A stretch of 64,000 nt of DNA from Variovorax sp. PAMC26660 (GTDB lineage Bacteria; Pseudomonadota; Gammaproteobacteria; Burkholderiales; Burkholderiaceae_C): the NCBI RefSeq assembly GCF_014302995.1, contig NZ_CP060295.1:1-64000 (forward strand). The letters run 5' to 3'. The notes under the pieces are model-generated. The model searched no databases and was not told where the DNA came from. It saw nothing but the letters and a program-made list of their open reading frames with translations. Made by a program: the position numbers and the translations under genes. Positions 31,299-40,853 of the stretch are shown piece after piece; within the stretch, counting starts at the first letter, position 1, and each line of letters begins with the position of its first letter.

Positions 31299-32564
31299 AT
31301 GTCCAGCTTCAGGACCTTCTTGCACTCAGGCCACGGCCCGACGCTGTTCGCGGCCTTCCTGTACTTCTCGTTCTCGTGTTGCATCTGGGTGCTCAACGGC
31401 GCGATGGCGCCCTTCATCGGCGAAACCTTCGACCTCTCGCCGGCGCAGAAGGGCCTGATGCTGTCGGTGCCGATCATCGCGGGCGCGCTCATGCGCTTTC
31501 CGCTGGGCATCCTCTCGCAGTACATCGGCCGCAAGAAGGCCACGCTGGTCGAGATGGGCCTCATTGCCGTGGCCATGCTGTTCGGCTTTTTCTTCGTCAA
31601 GAGCTTCAACGACCTGCTCGCCATGGGCGTGCTGCTGGGCATTGCAGGCGCGAGCTTCGGCGTGGCGCTGTCGCTGGGTTCGGGCTGGTTCCCGCCGCAG
31701 CACAAGGGCCTGGCCATGGGCCTCGTGGGCGCTGGCAACGTGGGCACGGCGGTGTCGGTGCTGGTGGCCCCGCCGCTCGCGCAGTGGCTGGGCTGGCAGG
31801 CGGTGTACGGCGTGGCCGCGGTCGCCATCCTGATTCCGATGGCCGTGATGGTGGTGTTCGCCAAGGAGCCGCCCGACGTCGACAGCCATTCGAGTTTTCG
31901 CGAGCACATCGCCTGCCTGTTCGAGAAAGACGGCTGGGTGTTCAGCCTGATCTACGGCGTGACCTTCGGCGGCTTCATCGGCCTGACCACTTTCCTGCCC
32001 TCGTACTACTACGACCAGTTCGGCGTGAGCAAGGTGCAGGCGGGCCAGCTCACCATGCTCGCGGCCTTCATGGGCGCGGCGGTGCGCATCGTCGGCGGTT
32101 GGCTCTCCGACCGCTGGGGCGGCGTCAACACGCTGACAGTGGTGCTGGTGGTGGTGGCGGTGGGCCTTGTGCTGGTCGGGCTCGCTTCGGGTTCGCTGGT
32201 GCTCACCACGCTGCTGCTGATCGTCTGCTTCGCCGCACTGGGCGCGGGCAACGGCGCGCTGTTCCAGTTGGTGCCGCTGCGCTGGCCGACCAGCACCGCG
32301 GTGGCCGGCTCGATGATCGGCGAGATCGGCGCGCTGGGCGGCGGGCTGGTGCCCAACGCCATGGGCCTGTCGAAGCAGTACCTGGGCAGCTACCTCTGGG
32401 GCTTCGTCTTCTTCGGCGCGCTCTCGCTGGCCATGCTGGGCGTGATGCGCGTGATGCAGATCCGCTGGACGCGCACCTGGGCCGAAAAAGGTGGCCGTGC
32501 GCGCACCTCACCCGCCCCGGCTTCGGCCAAGTACACCGCACCGCGCAAGGCAGCACGGCCATGA
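31299..32564 (+). CDS. narK: Nitrate/nitrite MFS transporter, NarK/NasA family
   Basis: A 421-residue major facilitator protein with twelve predicted helices. Family features include the early FSFSCCIWVLNGAMAPFIGETF, the nitrate-signature-like GIAGASFGVALSLGSGWFPPQHKGLAMGLVGAGNVGTA and GAGNGALFQLVPLRW. It should import nitrate or exchange nitrite. The ATG at 31299 is used; a TTG four codons upstream is possible, and neither has a clear ribosome site. It converges on the kinase/phosphatase gene 23 nt downstream. Confidence 0.92.
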   Translation: MSSFRTFLHSGHGPTLFAAFLYFSFSCCIWVLNGAMAPFIGETFDLSPAQKGLMLSVPIIAGALMRFPLGILSQYIGRKKATLVEMGLIAVAMLFGFFFVKSFNDLLAMGVLLGIAGASFGVALSLGSGWFPPQHKGLAMGLVGAGNVGTAVSVLVAPPLAQWLGWQAVYGVAAVAILIPMAVMVVFAKEPPDVDSHSSFREHIACLFEKDGWVFSLIYGVTFGGFIGLTTFLPSYYYDQFGVSKVQAGQLTMLAAFMGAAVRIVGGWLSDRWGGVNTLTVVLVVVAVGLVLVGLASGSLVLTTLLLIVCFAALGAGNGALFQLVPLRWPTSTAVAGSMIGEIGALGGGLVPNAMGLSKQYLGSYLWGFVFFGALSLAMLGVMRVMQIRWTRTWAEKGGRARTSPAPASAKYTAPRKAARP

Positions 32565-32587
32565 CCCTCTTCCGTCCGCCCTTGTCG

Positions 32588-34309
32588 TCAGCGTGGCAGG
32601 AACAGCAGCCACACCACGAGCAGTGCGTTGAAGAGCAAGGACACGCCGAGCGCGATCTTGTAGAGCATCACCGGGTCGCGACGGATCAGCGGCGTGGCGA
32701 CGGGCGCACCGATGGCGCGGGAAGCACCACGCTCCAGCGCGAGCAGCATTTCCTCGGCGGTTTCGAAGCGTTCGCGCGGATCGCGGGCGACGGCCTTGCG
32801 CACCAGGTGGTCGAGCCACACCGGCACGTCGGGCCGCAGCCGCGACAGCGCGACCGGATCTCGCCGGTAGCGCGCCACCTGGTATGGCTCGATCTCGCCA
32901 TAGGGCAAGTGGGCGCCGAGCCACTGGTAGAGCGTGGCGCCGAGCGCGAACAGGTCGCTGCCGGCATCGGCCACACCGCCCTCTTCCCATTGCTCGGGAT
33001 TGATGTAGCTCGGCGTGCCGGCATGCAGCTCGCGCTGGACCGCACCCTCGCGCCCGGACAGGGCCACGCCCAGGTCGAGGATGCGCCAGCGTCCGTCGTC
33101 GCCCAGGTGCAGGTTACCGGGCTTGATGTCGCGGTGGACCACGCCGTGGCGGTGCAGCCGGCCGAGCGCCTTGCTCACCTGGATGGCTGCGGCGACCACC
33201 TCGGCCACCGTGCCGCGCGCACCGGACTTGCGCATCTGCTCCAGCGTGCGGCCGCCATGCCAGTCGAACACGATGTAGAGCGCGGTGGCGTTCTCGGCCC
33301 GCTCGTGCACGCGCACGAACCCGCCGCCCTCGCCCACGCGCTGGCCCAGCCAGGCTTCATGCGCCAGCATCGCGCGCTCCTGCGGGTCGCTGGCACGCGA
33401 GGGATGCAAGGTCTTCAGCGCCATCAGCTCTCGCGTGGCCGGGTGGCGTGCCTGGTAGAGCAGATGCACGCCGGTGTCGGCCACCAGAGCGGTGATGACG
33501 TAGCCGTCGAGCACGTCACCCACCTTCAGCAACGGCGGCGGCGCGAGCCGGCGGCCGTCGCCGAGTTCGTCGTCGAGCTGCCGCGCATCGAGGCCAACGA
33601 CGCGGATCACCAACGCAGTGGCGTTGTCGCGCGTGCCGGCGTCGAGCGCCGCATGCACCAGCGCCTCGCTGGCCGCTTCGGCATCGCCCTGCAACGCGAG
33701 CGCGGCCACCTGCTGCGGCTTGAGCACGCCATGCACGCCGTCGGAGGTCAGCACGAAGCAGTCGCCCACGCGCACGTCGCCCTGGGCGTAGTCCACACGC
33801 ACCTGGTCGTCCAGGCCGATGGCGCGCGTCAGGCGGCTGCGCATGTCGGGGTGCTCGAAGGCATGGTCCAAGGTCAGCGGCACGGCCGCTTCGCCATCGG
33901 CACGCACGCGCCAGGCGCGCGTGTCGCCCACATGCGCCAGCGTGTAGCTCTGGCCATGCAGCACCAGCGCGGTCAGGGTGGTCAGCGCGGTGGCGCTGCC
34001 CGCGCGGCGGCGGTTGTGGTCGGCCAGCCAGGCGTTCTGCGCGCCGATCAAACGGTCGAGCGCAGCGGTCGGCTCCCAGGTGTCGGGCGTGGCGAAGTAG
34101 TCGGCCAGCAAACCCATCACCGTGGTCTGTGCAGCCTCCAGACCCCGGCCGCCGGTGGACACGCCGTCGGCAATCGCTGCGATCAGTCCACGCGCCTCGT
34201 CGCCCGGCGGCGCATGCACGGCACCGGCGAAATCCTCGTTCACCTCGCGCGGCCCGCGAAGGCTGCTGTAGCCGATGTCCACTTCAAAGCTCATGGCGCC
34301 ATTGTCCAT
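32588..34309 (-). CDS. PP2C phosphatase fused to Ser/Thr protein kinase with C-terminal membrane anchor
   Basis: A 573-residue protein. Residues about 5-245 are a PP2C phosphatase domain with metal-binding IAAIADGVSTGGRG, VGDTRAW, LTSDGVHGVL and GTRDNATALVI. Residues about 270-520 are a protein kinase: ALKTLH lysine, catalytic loop HRDIKPGNLHL, LDLGVALSG in place of DFG, and GTPSYINPEQ. A single C-terminal helix (IALGVSLLFNALLVVWLLF) anchors it. The ATG at 34309 has GGAG upstream; 34294 is an alternative. A kinase gene beside nirB and a nitrate transporter is also found in Pseudomonas; its role there is not settled. Confidence 0.9.
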   Translation of the reverse strand: MDNGAMSFEVDIGYSSLRGPREVNEDFAGAVHAPPGDEARGLIAAIADGVSTGGRGLEAAQTTVMGLLADYFATPDTWEPTAALDRLIGAQNAWLADHNRRRAGSATALTTLTALVLHGQSYTLAHVGDTRAWRVRADGEAAVPLTLDHAFEHPDMRSRLTRAIGLDDQVRVDYAQGDVRVGDCFVLTSDGVHGVLKPQQVAALALQGDAEAASEALVHAALDAGTRDNATALVIRVVGLDARQLDDELGDGRRLAPPPLLKVGDVLDGYVITALVADTGVHLLYQARHPATRELMALKTLHPSRASDPQERAMLAHEAWLGQRVGEGGGFVRVHERAENATALYIVFDWHGGRTLEQMRKSGARGTVAEVVAAAIQVSKALGRLHRHGVVHRDIKPGNLHLGDDGRWRILDLGVALSGREGAVQRELHAGTPSYINPEQWEEGGVADAGSDLFALGATLYQWLGAHLPYGEIEPYQVARYRRDPVALSRLRPDVPVWLDHLVRKAVARDPRERFETAEEMLLALERGASRAIGAPVATPLIRRDPVMLYKIALGVSLLFNALLVVWLLFLPR

Positions 34310-34370
34310 GTGCGTCTCCACGCACGCCGTGTGCACACATTCGCTTGATTCCCAGGAAAGGTCCAGCCCC

Positions 34371-36803
34371 ATGAAGAAACTCAAACTCGTGATGGTCGGC
34401 AACGGCATGGCCGGCGTGCGCACGCTCGAAGAGCTGCTGAAGATTGCACCCGAGCTGTACGACATCACCGTCTTCGGCGCCGAGCCGCACCCGAACTACA
34501 ACCGCATCCTGCTGTCGCCGGTGCTGGCCGGCGAGCAGACGGTCGACGAGATCGTGCTCAACAGTTGGGAGTGGTACACCGACAACCACATCGCGCTGCA
34601 TGCCGGCAAAAAGGTGGTCGAGGTCGACCGCGTCAAGCGCATCGTGCGCGCCGAAGATGGCACCGAGGCCGCCTACGACCGCCTGCTGATGTGCACCGGC
34701 TCCAACCCCTTCATGCTGCCGGTGCCCGGCAAGGACCTGAAGGGCGTGATCGCCTACCGCGACATCGCCGACACCGACTACATGATCGAGACCGCGCGCA
34801 CGCACAAGAACGCGGTGGTCATCGGCGGCGGCCTGCTCGGTCTCGAAGCGGCCAACGGCCTGATGCTGCGCGGCATGAACGTGACCGTGGTGCATGTCAT
34901 GCCCTGGCTCATGGAACGCCAGCTCGACGACGTGGCGGGCAAGCTGCTGCAGAAGTCGCTGGAAGACCGTGGCCTGAAATTCCTGATGGGCGCGCAGACG
35001 CAGGACATGGTCGGCAATGAAGACGGCCGCGTGAAGGCCATCCGCTTCAAGGACGGCACCGAAGTCGCGGCCGACCTGGTGGTGATGGCCGTGGGCATCC
35101 GCCCCAACGTGGACCTGGCCGAAAAGATGCGCCTGCACTGCAACCGCGGCATCGTCGTGACCGACACCATGCAGACCGTGACCGACGCGCGCATCTACTC
35201 GGTGGGCGAATGCGCGGCGCACCGGGGCATTGCCTACGGCCTGGTCGCGCCGCTGTTCGAACAGGCCAAGGTGGCGGCCAACCACCTGGCGCAGTTCGGC
35301 ATCGGCCGCTACCTGGGCTCGCTGACCTCGACCAAGCTGAAAGTGACGGGCATCGACCTGTTCAGCGCCGGCGAGTTCATGGGCGGCGAAGGCACCGAAG
35401 AGATCGTCATGAGCGACCCCTTCGGCGGCGTCTACAAGAAGCTGGTGATCAAGGACGACAAGCTCGTTGGTGCCTGCCTCTATGGCGACACGGTGGACGG
35501 CAGCTGGTACTTCAAGCTGCTGCGCGACGGCCGCAGCGTGCACGACATCCGCGACAAGCTCATGTTCGGCGAATCGAACATCGGCGACACCGGGCACGAG
35601 GGCCACAGCAAGGCCGCGAGCATGCCCGACGACGCCGAAGTGTGCGGCTGCAACGGCGTGACCAAGGGCACCATCTGCAAGGCCATCAAGGACAAGGGCC
35701 TGTTCACGCTCGACGAGGTGAAGAAGCACACCAAGGCCAGCGCGAGCTGCGGCTCGTGCACCGGACTGGTCGAGCAGATCCTGATGTTCACCGCCGGCGG
35801 CGACTACTCGGCCACGCCCAAGAAAAAGGCCGTGTGCGGCTGCACCGACGTGAGCCACCAGGACGTGCGCGATGCCATCCGCAAGGAGCACTTCCTCACG
35901 CACGACGAGGTGTACCGCAACCTCGGCTGGCGCACGCCCAACGGCTGCGCCACCTGCCGCCCGGCCATCAACTACTACCTGATCAGCACCTGGCCGAAAG
36001 AGGCGAAGGACGATCCGCAAAGCCGCTTCATCAACGAGCGCAGCCACGCCAACATCCAGAAGGACGGCACCTACTCGGTCATTCCGCGCATGTGGGGCGG
36101 CCACACCACGCCCGACGAGCTGCGGCGCATTGCCGATGCGGCCGACAAATACAAGATCCCGACCGTCAAGGTCACGGGCGGCCAGCGCATCGATCTCTTG
36201 GGCGTGAAGAAGGAAGACCTGGAAGGCGTGTGGAAAGACATCGGCATGCCTTCGGGCTTTGCCTATGCCAAGTCGCTGCGCACGGTGAAGACCTGCGTGG
36301 GCAGCGAGTGGTGTCGCTTCGGCACGCAAGACAGCACGCAGATGGGCAAGGACCTGGAGCGCGCGCTGTGGGCCATGTACTCGCCGCACAAGGTCAAGCT
36401 GGCCGTGTCCGGATGCCCGCGCAACTGCGCCGAGGCCGGCATCAAGGACGTGGGCGTGATCGGTGTCGACTCGGGTTGGGAGCTGTACGTGGGCGGCAAC
36501 GGCGGCATCAAGACCGAGGTGGCGCAGTTTCTCGTGAAGGTCAAGACCAGCGAGGAAGTGATGGAGTTCACCGGCGCCTTTCTGCAGCTCTACCGCGAGG
36601 AAGGCTGGTACCTGGAGCGCACGGTGCACTACATCGGCCGCGTGGGCCTGGACTACGTGAAGAAAAAGATCCTCGAAGACGCCGAGGGCCGCAAGGCGCT
36701 GTGGGAGCGGCTGCAGTTCGCGCTCGACGGCGAACCCGATCCGTGGTTCGAGTCGGCGCAGGCGTCGGTGGATGTGCGGCAGTTCGAGCCGCTGTCTGTC
36801 TGA
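34371..36803 (+). CDS. nirB: Assimilatory nitrite reductase large subunit
   Basis: An 810-residue enzyme reducing nitrite to ammonia with NAD(P)H. Domains in order: FAD site VMVGNGMAGVRTLEELL, NAD site GGGLLGLEAANGL, two BFD-like [2Fe-2S] regions (CGCNGVTKG..CGSCTGL and CGCTDVSHQ..CATCRPA), and the nitrite/sulfite reductase half with siroheme-[4Fe-4S] ligands TCVGSEWCRFG and SGCPRNCAEAG near residues 640-690. The ATG at 34371 has AGGAAAGG upstream. nirD lies further downstream, separated by the P-box protein gene. Confidence 0.96.
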   Translation: MKKLKLVMVGNGMAGVRTLEELLKIAPELYDITVFGAEPHPNYNRILLSPVLAGEQTVDEIVLNSWEWYTDNHIALHAGKKVVEVDRVKRIVRAEDGTEAAYDRLLMCTGSNPFMLPVPGKDLKGVIAYRDIADTDYMIETARTHKNAVVIGGGLLGLEAANGLMLRGMNVTVVHVMPWLMERQLDDVAGKLLQKSLEDRGLKFLMGAQTQDMVGNEDGRVKAIRFKDGTEVAADLVVMAVGIRPNVDLAEKMRLHCNRGIVVTDTMQTVTDARIYSVGECAAHRGIAYGLVAPLFEQAKVAANHLAQFGIGRYLGSLTSTKLKVTGIDLFSAGEFMGGEGTEEIVMSDPFGGVYKKLVIKDDKLVGACLYGDTVDGSWYFKLLRDGRSVHDIRDKLMFGESNIGDTGHEGHSKAASMPDDAEVCGCNGVTKGTICKAIKDKGLFTLDEVKKHTKASASCGSCTGLVEQILMFTAGGDYSATPKKKAVCGCTDVSHQDVRDAIRKEHFLTHDEVYRNLGWRTPNGCATCRPAINYYLISTWPKEAKDDPQSRFINERSHANIQKDGTYSVIPRMWGGHTTPDELRRIADAADKYKIPTVKVTGGQRIDLLGVKKEDLEGVWKDIGMPSGFAYAKSLRTVKTCVGSEWCRFGTQDSTQMGKDLERALWAMYSPHKVKLAVSGCPRNCAEAGIKDVGVIGVDSGWELYVGGNGGIKTEVAQFLVKVKTSEEVMEFTGAFLQLYREEGWYLERTVHYIGRVGLDYVKKKILEDAEGRKALWERLQFALDGEPDPWFESAQASVDVRQFEPLSV

Positions 36804-36822
36804 ACGGCAAGCGGAGAAACGC

Positions 36823-37611
36823 TTGAAACGAAGACACTTCATCGCCTCCACCGCGCTGACTGCCCTGACGGGGGTCAGCGTCCGTGCGCAAGTGGCCGAC
36901 CTCAACGACGCCATCAACAAGGCGGGCCGTCAGCGCATGCTGTCGCAGCGCGCGAGCAAGGCCTATCTGGCGCTCTTGCAGAAGGTGGAACCGCGCAGCG
37001 CACAGCAGGTGCTCGACAAGTCGATCGCGCTGTTCGAAAAGCAACTGGGCGAACTCAAGGCCTTCGCACCGAGCGCCACGATCCGCGGCACCTATGACGC
37101 GCTCGACGGCACCTGGAACGATTTCAAGCGCGAGCTCATCAGCGCGACGCCGAGCAGGGAAGGAGCCGCCAAGGTCGTGAAGCTCGACGCCGCGGTGCTC
37201 GCGCTCGCGAACCAGGGCACCACCCAGTACGAAGCCGCCTCGGGCAAGCCCGTGGGCCGGCTGGTCAACATCGCGGGCCGGCAACGCATGCTGTCGCAGC
37301 GCATGGCCAAGTTCTACCTGGCCGGCGCGATGCAGATCGACGCGGCCGGCAGCGCAGCGGAGATTGCCAGGTCGCGCGCCGAATTCCTGGCTGCGCTGGA
37401 CATCTTGCGCAATGCGCCGGAAGCCACCGCACAGATCCGCCAGGAACTGGTGCTGGCCGACGCGCAATGGATGTTCTTCAACCGCGGGCTCGAGCGCCTC
37501 GAGGGCGCCGTTGCCTCGCCCGCCCACATGTCCGACGTGTTCGTGACCAGCGAGAACCTGCTCGCCATCATGGACCGCGTGACCGGCCTGTATTCCGACC
37601 TCAAAACCTAG
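36823..37611 (+). CDS. Tat-exported protein with two NarX-like P-box repeats (PilJ-type domains)
   Basis: A 262-residue protein starting at TTG (36823) with GGAG 6 nt upstream. The N-terminus KRRHFIASTALTALTGVSVRA is a short twin-arginine signal. The mature protein consists of two similar halves, each opening with a P-box motif: INKAGRQRMLSQR at residues 31-43 and VNIAGRQRMLSQR at 148-160. In NarX and NarQ this motif binds nitrate or nitrite between helices. No transmembrane helix or output domain is present, so the protein would be a free periplasmic ligand binder. It lies between nirB and nirD in what looks like one operon. Function is inferred only. Confidence 0.82.
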   Translation: MKRRHFIASTALTALTGVSVRAQVADLNDAINKAGRQRMLSQRASKAYLALLQKVEPRSAQQVLDKSIALFEKQLGELKAFAPSATIRGTYDALDGTWNDFKRELISATPSREGAAKVVKLDAAVLALANQGTTQYEAASGKPVGRLVNIAGRQRMLSQRMAKFYLAGAMQIDAAGSAAEIARSRAEFLAALDILRNAPEATAQIRQELVLADAQWMFFNRGLERLEGAVASPAHMSDVFVTSENLLAIMDRVTGLYSDLKT

Positions 37612-37622
37612 AGAGCCCCACC

Positions 37623-38027
37623 ATGAGCGAATGGAAAGCCATCTGCCGCATCGACGACATCCCTGTACTCGGCGCGCGCCGCGTGGCGCGGCCCGCGGGC
37701 GTGGACGTCGCCGTGTTCCGCAACAGCGAAGACCAGGTTTTCGCGCTGCTCGACCGCTGCCCGCACAAGGGCGGCCCGCTGAGCCAGGGCATCGTGTTCG
37801 GCACCAGCGTGGCCTGCCCGCTGCACAACTGGGCCATCGGCCTGGACGACGGCTGCGCGAAATCGCCGGACGAAGGCTGCACGCCGAAGTTCGCCGTGAA
37901 AGTGACGGACGGCGTGGTGCATCTGGACGCCGGCGAACTGGCAACGCACGCCATCGACCTGGAGCGCCCGGTCGCCGGACCGAAGCCCTTCGCCGTGCTG
38001 TCCATCCTGTCCACGGCAGAAGGCTGA
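37623..38027 (+). CDS. nirD: Nitrite reductase small subunit
   Basis: A 134-residue Rieske-like protein. The [2Fe-2S] ligands are conserved in CPHKGGPLSQG and CPLHNWAIGL, so a cluster is expected, unlike E. coli NirD where they are lost. It associates with NirB. The ATG at 37623 starts MSEWKAICRIDDIPVLGAR, 11 nt after the P-box gene, and nasA follows 8 nt later. The open frame upstream to 37467 overlaps the previous gene and is rejected. Confidence 0.94.
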   Translation: MSEWKAICRIDDIPVLGARRVARPAGVDVAVFRNSEDQVFALLDRCPHKGGPLSQGIVFGTSVACPLHNWAIGLDDGCAKSPDEGCTPKFAVKVTDGVVHLDAGELATHAIDLERPVAGPKPFAVLSILSTAEG

Positions 38028-38035
38028 GGCGCCGC

Positions 38036-40834
38036 ATGGTGCAAGAGACCCGCTCCACCTGCCCTTATTGCGGCGTCGGTTGCGGCGTCATCATCGAATC
38101 CGACGGCACGCAGATCACCGGCGTGCGCGGCGACCCCGACCACCCGGCCAACTTCGGGCGGCTGTGCACCAAGGGCTCGACGCTGCACCTCACGGCCAGC
38201 GCCACGGTCACCCGCCAGACCCGGCTGTTGCAGCCGATGCAGCGCGTCGTGCGCGGCGAGGCACCGATGGTGGTCTCATGGGACACGGCCCTGGACAACG
38301 CCGTCGGCAAGTTCGCGCAGGTCATCCAAGACCACGGCCCCGATGCCGTCGGCTTCTACGTCTCGGGCCAGTTGCTGACCGAGGACTACTACGTCTTCAA
38401 CAAGCTCGCCAAAGGCCTGATCGGCACCAACAACGTCGACACCAACTCGCGCCTGTGCATGAGCAGCGCCGTGGCCGGCTACAAGCAGACACTGGGGGCC
38501 GATGCACCACCGGCCTGCTACGACGACCTGAAGCATGCGCAGTGCCTGTTCATCGTGGGCAGCAACACCGCCTGGGCGCACCCGATCCTGTTTCGCCGCA
38601 TCGAGGATGCGAAGGCCGCCAACCCGGCGCTCAAGATCATCGTCGCCGACCCGCGCCGCACCGACACGGTCGAGATTGCCGACCTGTTCCTGCCGATCCA
38701 GCCCGGCACCGACGTGATGCTGTTCAACGGCATGCTGCACCTGATGCTGTGGGAGGGCTGGATCGATGCTGCGTACATCGCCGCCCACACCGACGGCTTC
38801 GACACGCTGAAGGCCACGGTGCGCGAATGCACGCCTGACAAAGTGGCGCAGGTCTGCGGCATCCCCAAGGACGACCTGCTGGCGGCCGCGCGGCTGTTCG
38901 CCACATCGCCCGCCACGCTGAGCCTGTATTGCCAGGGCCTGAATCAGTCGTCGAGCGGCACCGCGAAAAATGCGGCGTTGATCAACCTGCACCTGGCCAC
39001 CGGCCAGATCGGCAAGCCGGGCGCCGGCCCGTTCTCGCTGACCGGCCAGCCCAATGCGATGGGCGGGCGCGAAGTCGGCGGCCTGGCCAACCTGCTGAGC
39101 GCGCACCGCGACCTGTCCAACCCCGAACACCGCGCCGAAGTGGCTGCACTGTGGGGCGTGCCCTCGGTGCCCGAGAAGCCGGGCAAGACCGCGGTCGAGA
39201 TGTTCCAGGCCGCCGCAGACGGCGAAATCCGCGCGCTGTGGATCGCCTGCACCAACCCCGCCCAATCGATGCCCGACCAGGCCACCGTGCGCCGCGCGCT
39301 CGAACGCGCCGAGTTCGTGGTGGTGCAGGAAGCCTTTGCCACCACCGCCACCTGCGCCTTCGCCGACCTGCTGCTGCCCGCCACCACCTGGGGCGAGAAG
39401 GATGGCAGCGTGACCAACAGCGAGCGCCGCATCTCGCGCGTGCGCCCGGCCATCGCAGCGCCGGGCGAAACGCGGCACGACTGGTCGATCGCAGTCGACT
39501 TCGCGCGCCGGCTCGAACGGCTCTTGGGCCGCACGTACTCGCTGTTCCCCTATGCAACGGCCGAATCGGTCTGGAACGAACACCGCGAAACCACCCGTGG
39601 GCGCGACCTCGACATCACCGGCATGAGCTACGCGATGCTCGACGACATCGGCCCGCAGCAGTGGCCGCTGAAAGAAGGCGAAAGCACCGGTCGCGTGCGC
39701 CTCTACGAAGACGGCGTGTTCCCCACGCCGGACGGCCGCGCGCGCTTTGTCGACACGCCCTACAAGCCCGTGGCCGAGGCCCGCGAGGCGCGCTACCCTT
39801 TCTCGCTCAACACCGGCCGCCTGCGCGACCAGTGGCACGGCATGAGCCGCACCGGCACCGTCGGCAAGCTGTTCGGCCACGTGGCCGAGCCCATGGTGCA
39901 GATGAATGCACAGGACATGGCACGCCGGCAGATCAAGGAAGGCGACCTGGTGCACCTGACCTCCAAGCGAGGCTCGATCCTGCTGCCCGCGCGCGCCAGC
40001 GCCGAGATCGGCATGAGCCAGGCCTTCGTCGCGATGCACTGGGGCGAGGAATACCTGAGCGGCTGCTCGTCGACCGGCACGCGGCTGGCCGGCATCAACG
40101 CTCTCACCACGCCGGCCTACTGCCCCACGTCGAAGCAGCCCGAGCTGAAGCACACGCCGGTGAAGATCCTCAAGGCCGAATTGCCGTGGTCGCTGCTGGC
40201 CATGGCCTGGCTGCCTTCCGATGCGGCGCTCACTGCGCACCGCGCGCTGCAACCGCTGATGGCGCTGTTTCCGTTCGCGACCTGCGTGCCGTTCTCTGGC
40301 AACACGGCGGGTGCGGAACGCAGCGGCATGCTGTTTCGCGCCGCCGGGCACGATGCGCCGGCCGATGCGCTGCTGGCGCAGATCGAGGCCCTGCTCGGCC
40401 TGCAGGGCAGCGACACCCTGCGCTATGCCGACCGCCGCCGCGGGCAACGCCGCTCGGCGCGGCTGGTGCGCCGCGCCGATGACAGCGCCGGCCTCGAAGC
40501 CTTCCTGCTCGCCGGCGACACCAGCGCCGAAGCCTGGATCGCGACGCTGCTGCGCGAGGAACTGCCGGCGCAGAGCTATGGCCGCCTGCTGCTGTCGCCC
40601 GGCGCGCGGGCGCCGCTGGCGGTGCAGTCGCGCGGCAAGCCTGTGTGCACCTGCTTCAATGTGACCGACCTGGCGATTCAGGCCGAACTGGGCCGGTGCA
40701 GCGGCAGCGCCGACGAGCGGCTCGCCGCCTTGCAGGGCGCGTTGAAGTGCGGCACGAACTGCGGATCGTGCATTCCCGAGCTGAAACGCATGGTGCGCGT
40801 GATGCCGTCCGAGGCGATGGCGGTGGCGCCATGA
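38036..40834 (+). CDS. nasA: Assimilatory nitrate reductase catalytic subunit
   Basis: A 932-residue molybdenum enzyme. The N-terminal [4Fe-4S] motif is CPYCGVGCGV with the last cysteine in GRLCTKGS. The molybdopterin domains span about residues 50-720, including LCMSSAVAGYKQTLGAD around the Mo-ligand cysteine, QSSSGTAKNAALINLHLATGQIGKPGAGPFS and the binding domain near HPVK-like KHTPVKIL. The C-terminus has a BFD-like [2Fe-2S] region (CTCFNV..CGTNCGSC), so electrons can enter without a separate ferredoxin subunit. It starts 8 nt after nirD. The frame upstream to 37631 is a shadow of nirD. Confidence 0.95.
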   Translation: MVQETRSTCPYCGVGCGVIIESDGTQITGVRGDPDHPANFGRLCTKGSTLHLTASATVTRQTRLLQPMQRVVRGEAPMVVSWDTALDNAVGKFAQVIQDHGPDAVGFYVSGQLLTEDYYVFNKLAKGLIGTNNVDTNSRLCMSSAVAGYKQTLGADAPPACYDDLKHAQCLFIVGSNTAWAHPILFRRIEDAKAANPALKIIVADPRRTDTVEIADLFLPIQPGTDVMLFNGMLHLMLWEGWIDAAYIAAHTDGFDTLKATVRECTPDKVAQVCGIPKDDLLAAARLFATSPATLSLYCQGLNQSSSGTAKNAALINLHLATGQIGKPGAGPFSLTGQPNAMGGREVGGLANLLSAHRDLSNPEHRAEVAALWGVPSVPEKPGKTAVEMFQAAADGEIRALWIACTNPAQSMPDQATVRRALERAEFVVVQEAFATTATCAFADLLLPATTWGEKDGSVTNSERRISRVRPAIAAPGETRHDWSIAVDFARRLERLLGRTYSLFPYATAESVWNEHRETTRGRDLDITGMSYAMLDDIGPQQWPLKEGESTGRVRLYEDGVFPTPDGRARFVDTPYKPVAEAREARYPFSLNTGRLRDQWHGMSRTGTVGKLFGHVAEPMVQMNAQDMARRQIKEGDLVHLTSKRGSILLPARASAEIGMSQAFVAMHWGEEYLSGCSSTGTRLAGINALTTPAYCPTSKQPELKHTPVKILKAELPWSLLAMAWLPSDAALTAHRALQPLMALFPFATCVPFSGNTAGAERSGMLFRAAGHDAPADALLAQIEALLGLQGSDTLRYADRRRGQRRSARLVRRADDSAGLEAFLLAGDTSAEAWIATLLREELPAQSYGRLLLSPGARAPLAVQSRGKPVCTCFNVTDLAIQAELGRCSGSADERLAALQGALKCGTNCGSCIPELKRMVRVMPSEAMAVAP

Positions 40835-40853
40835 GCCCCTGTCTTGCTCCCTC

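Noticed and set aside
34310..34370. Search for an ANTAR leader or sigma-54 promoter ahead of nirB
   Set aside because: The gap is only 61 nt; no GG-N10-GC element and no A1/G4 hexaloop hairpin with a terminator were found.
34284..36920. 878-residue open frame antisense to nirB
   Set aside because: Composition is that of a shadow frame, and nirB on the plus strand has all expected cofactor motifs.
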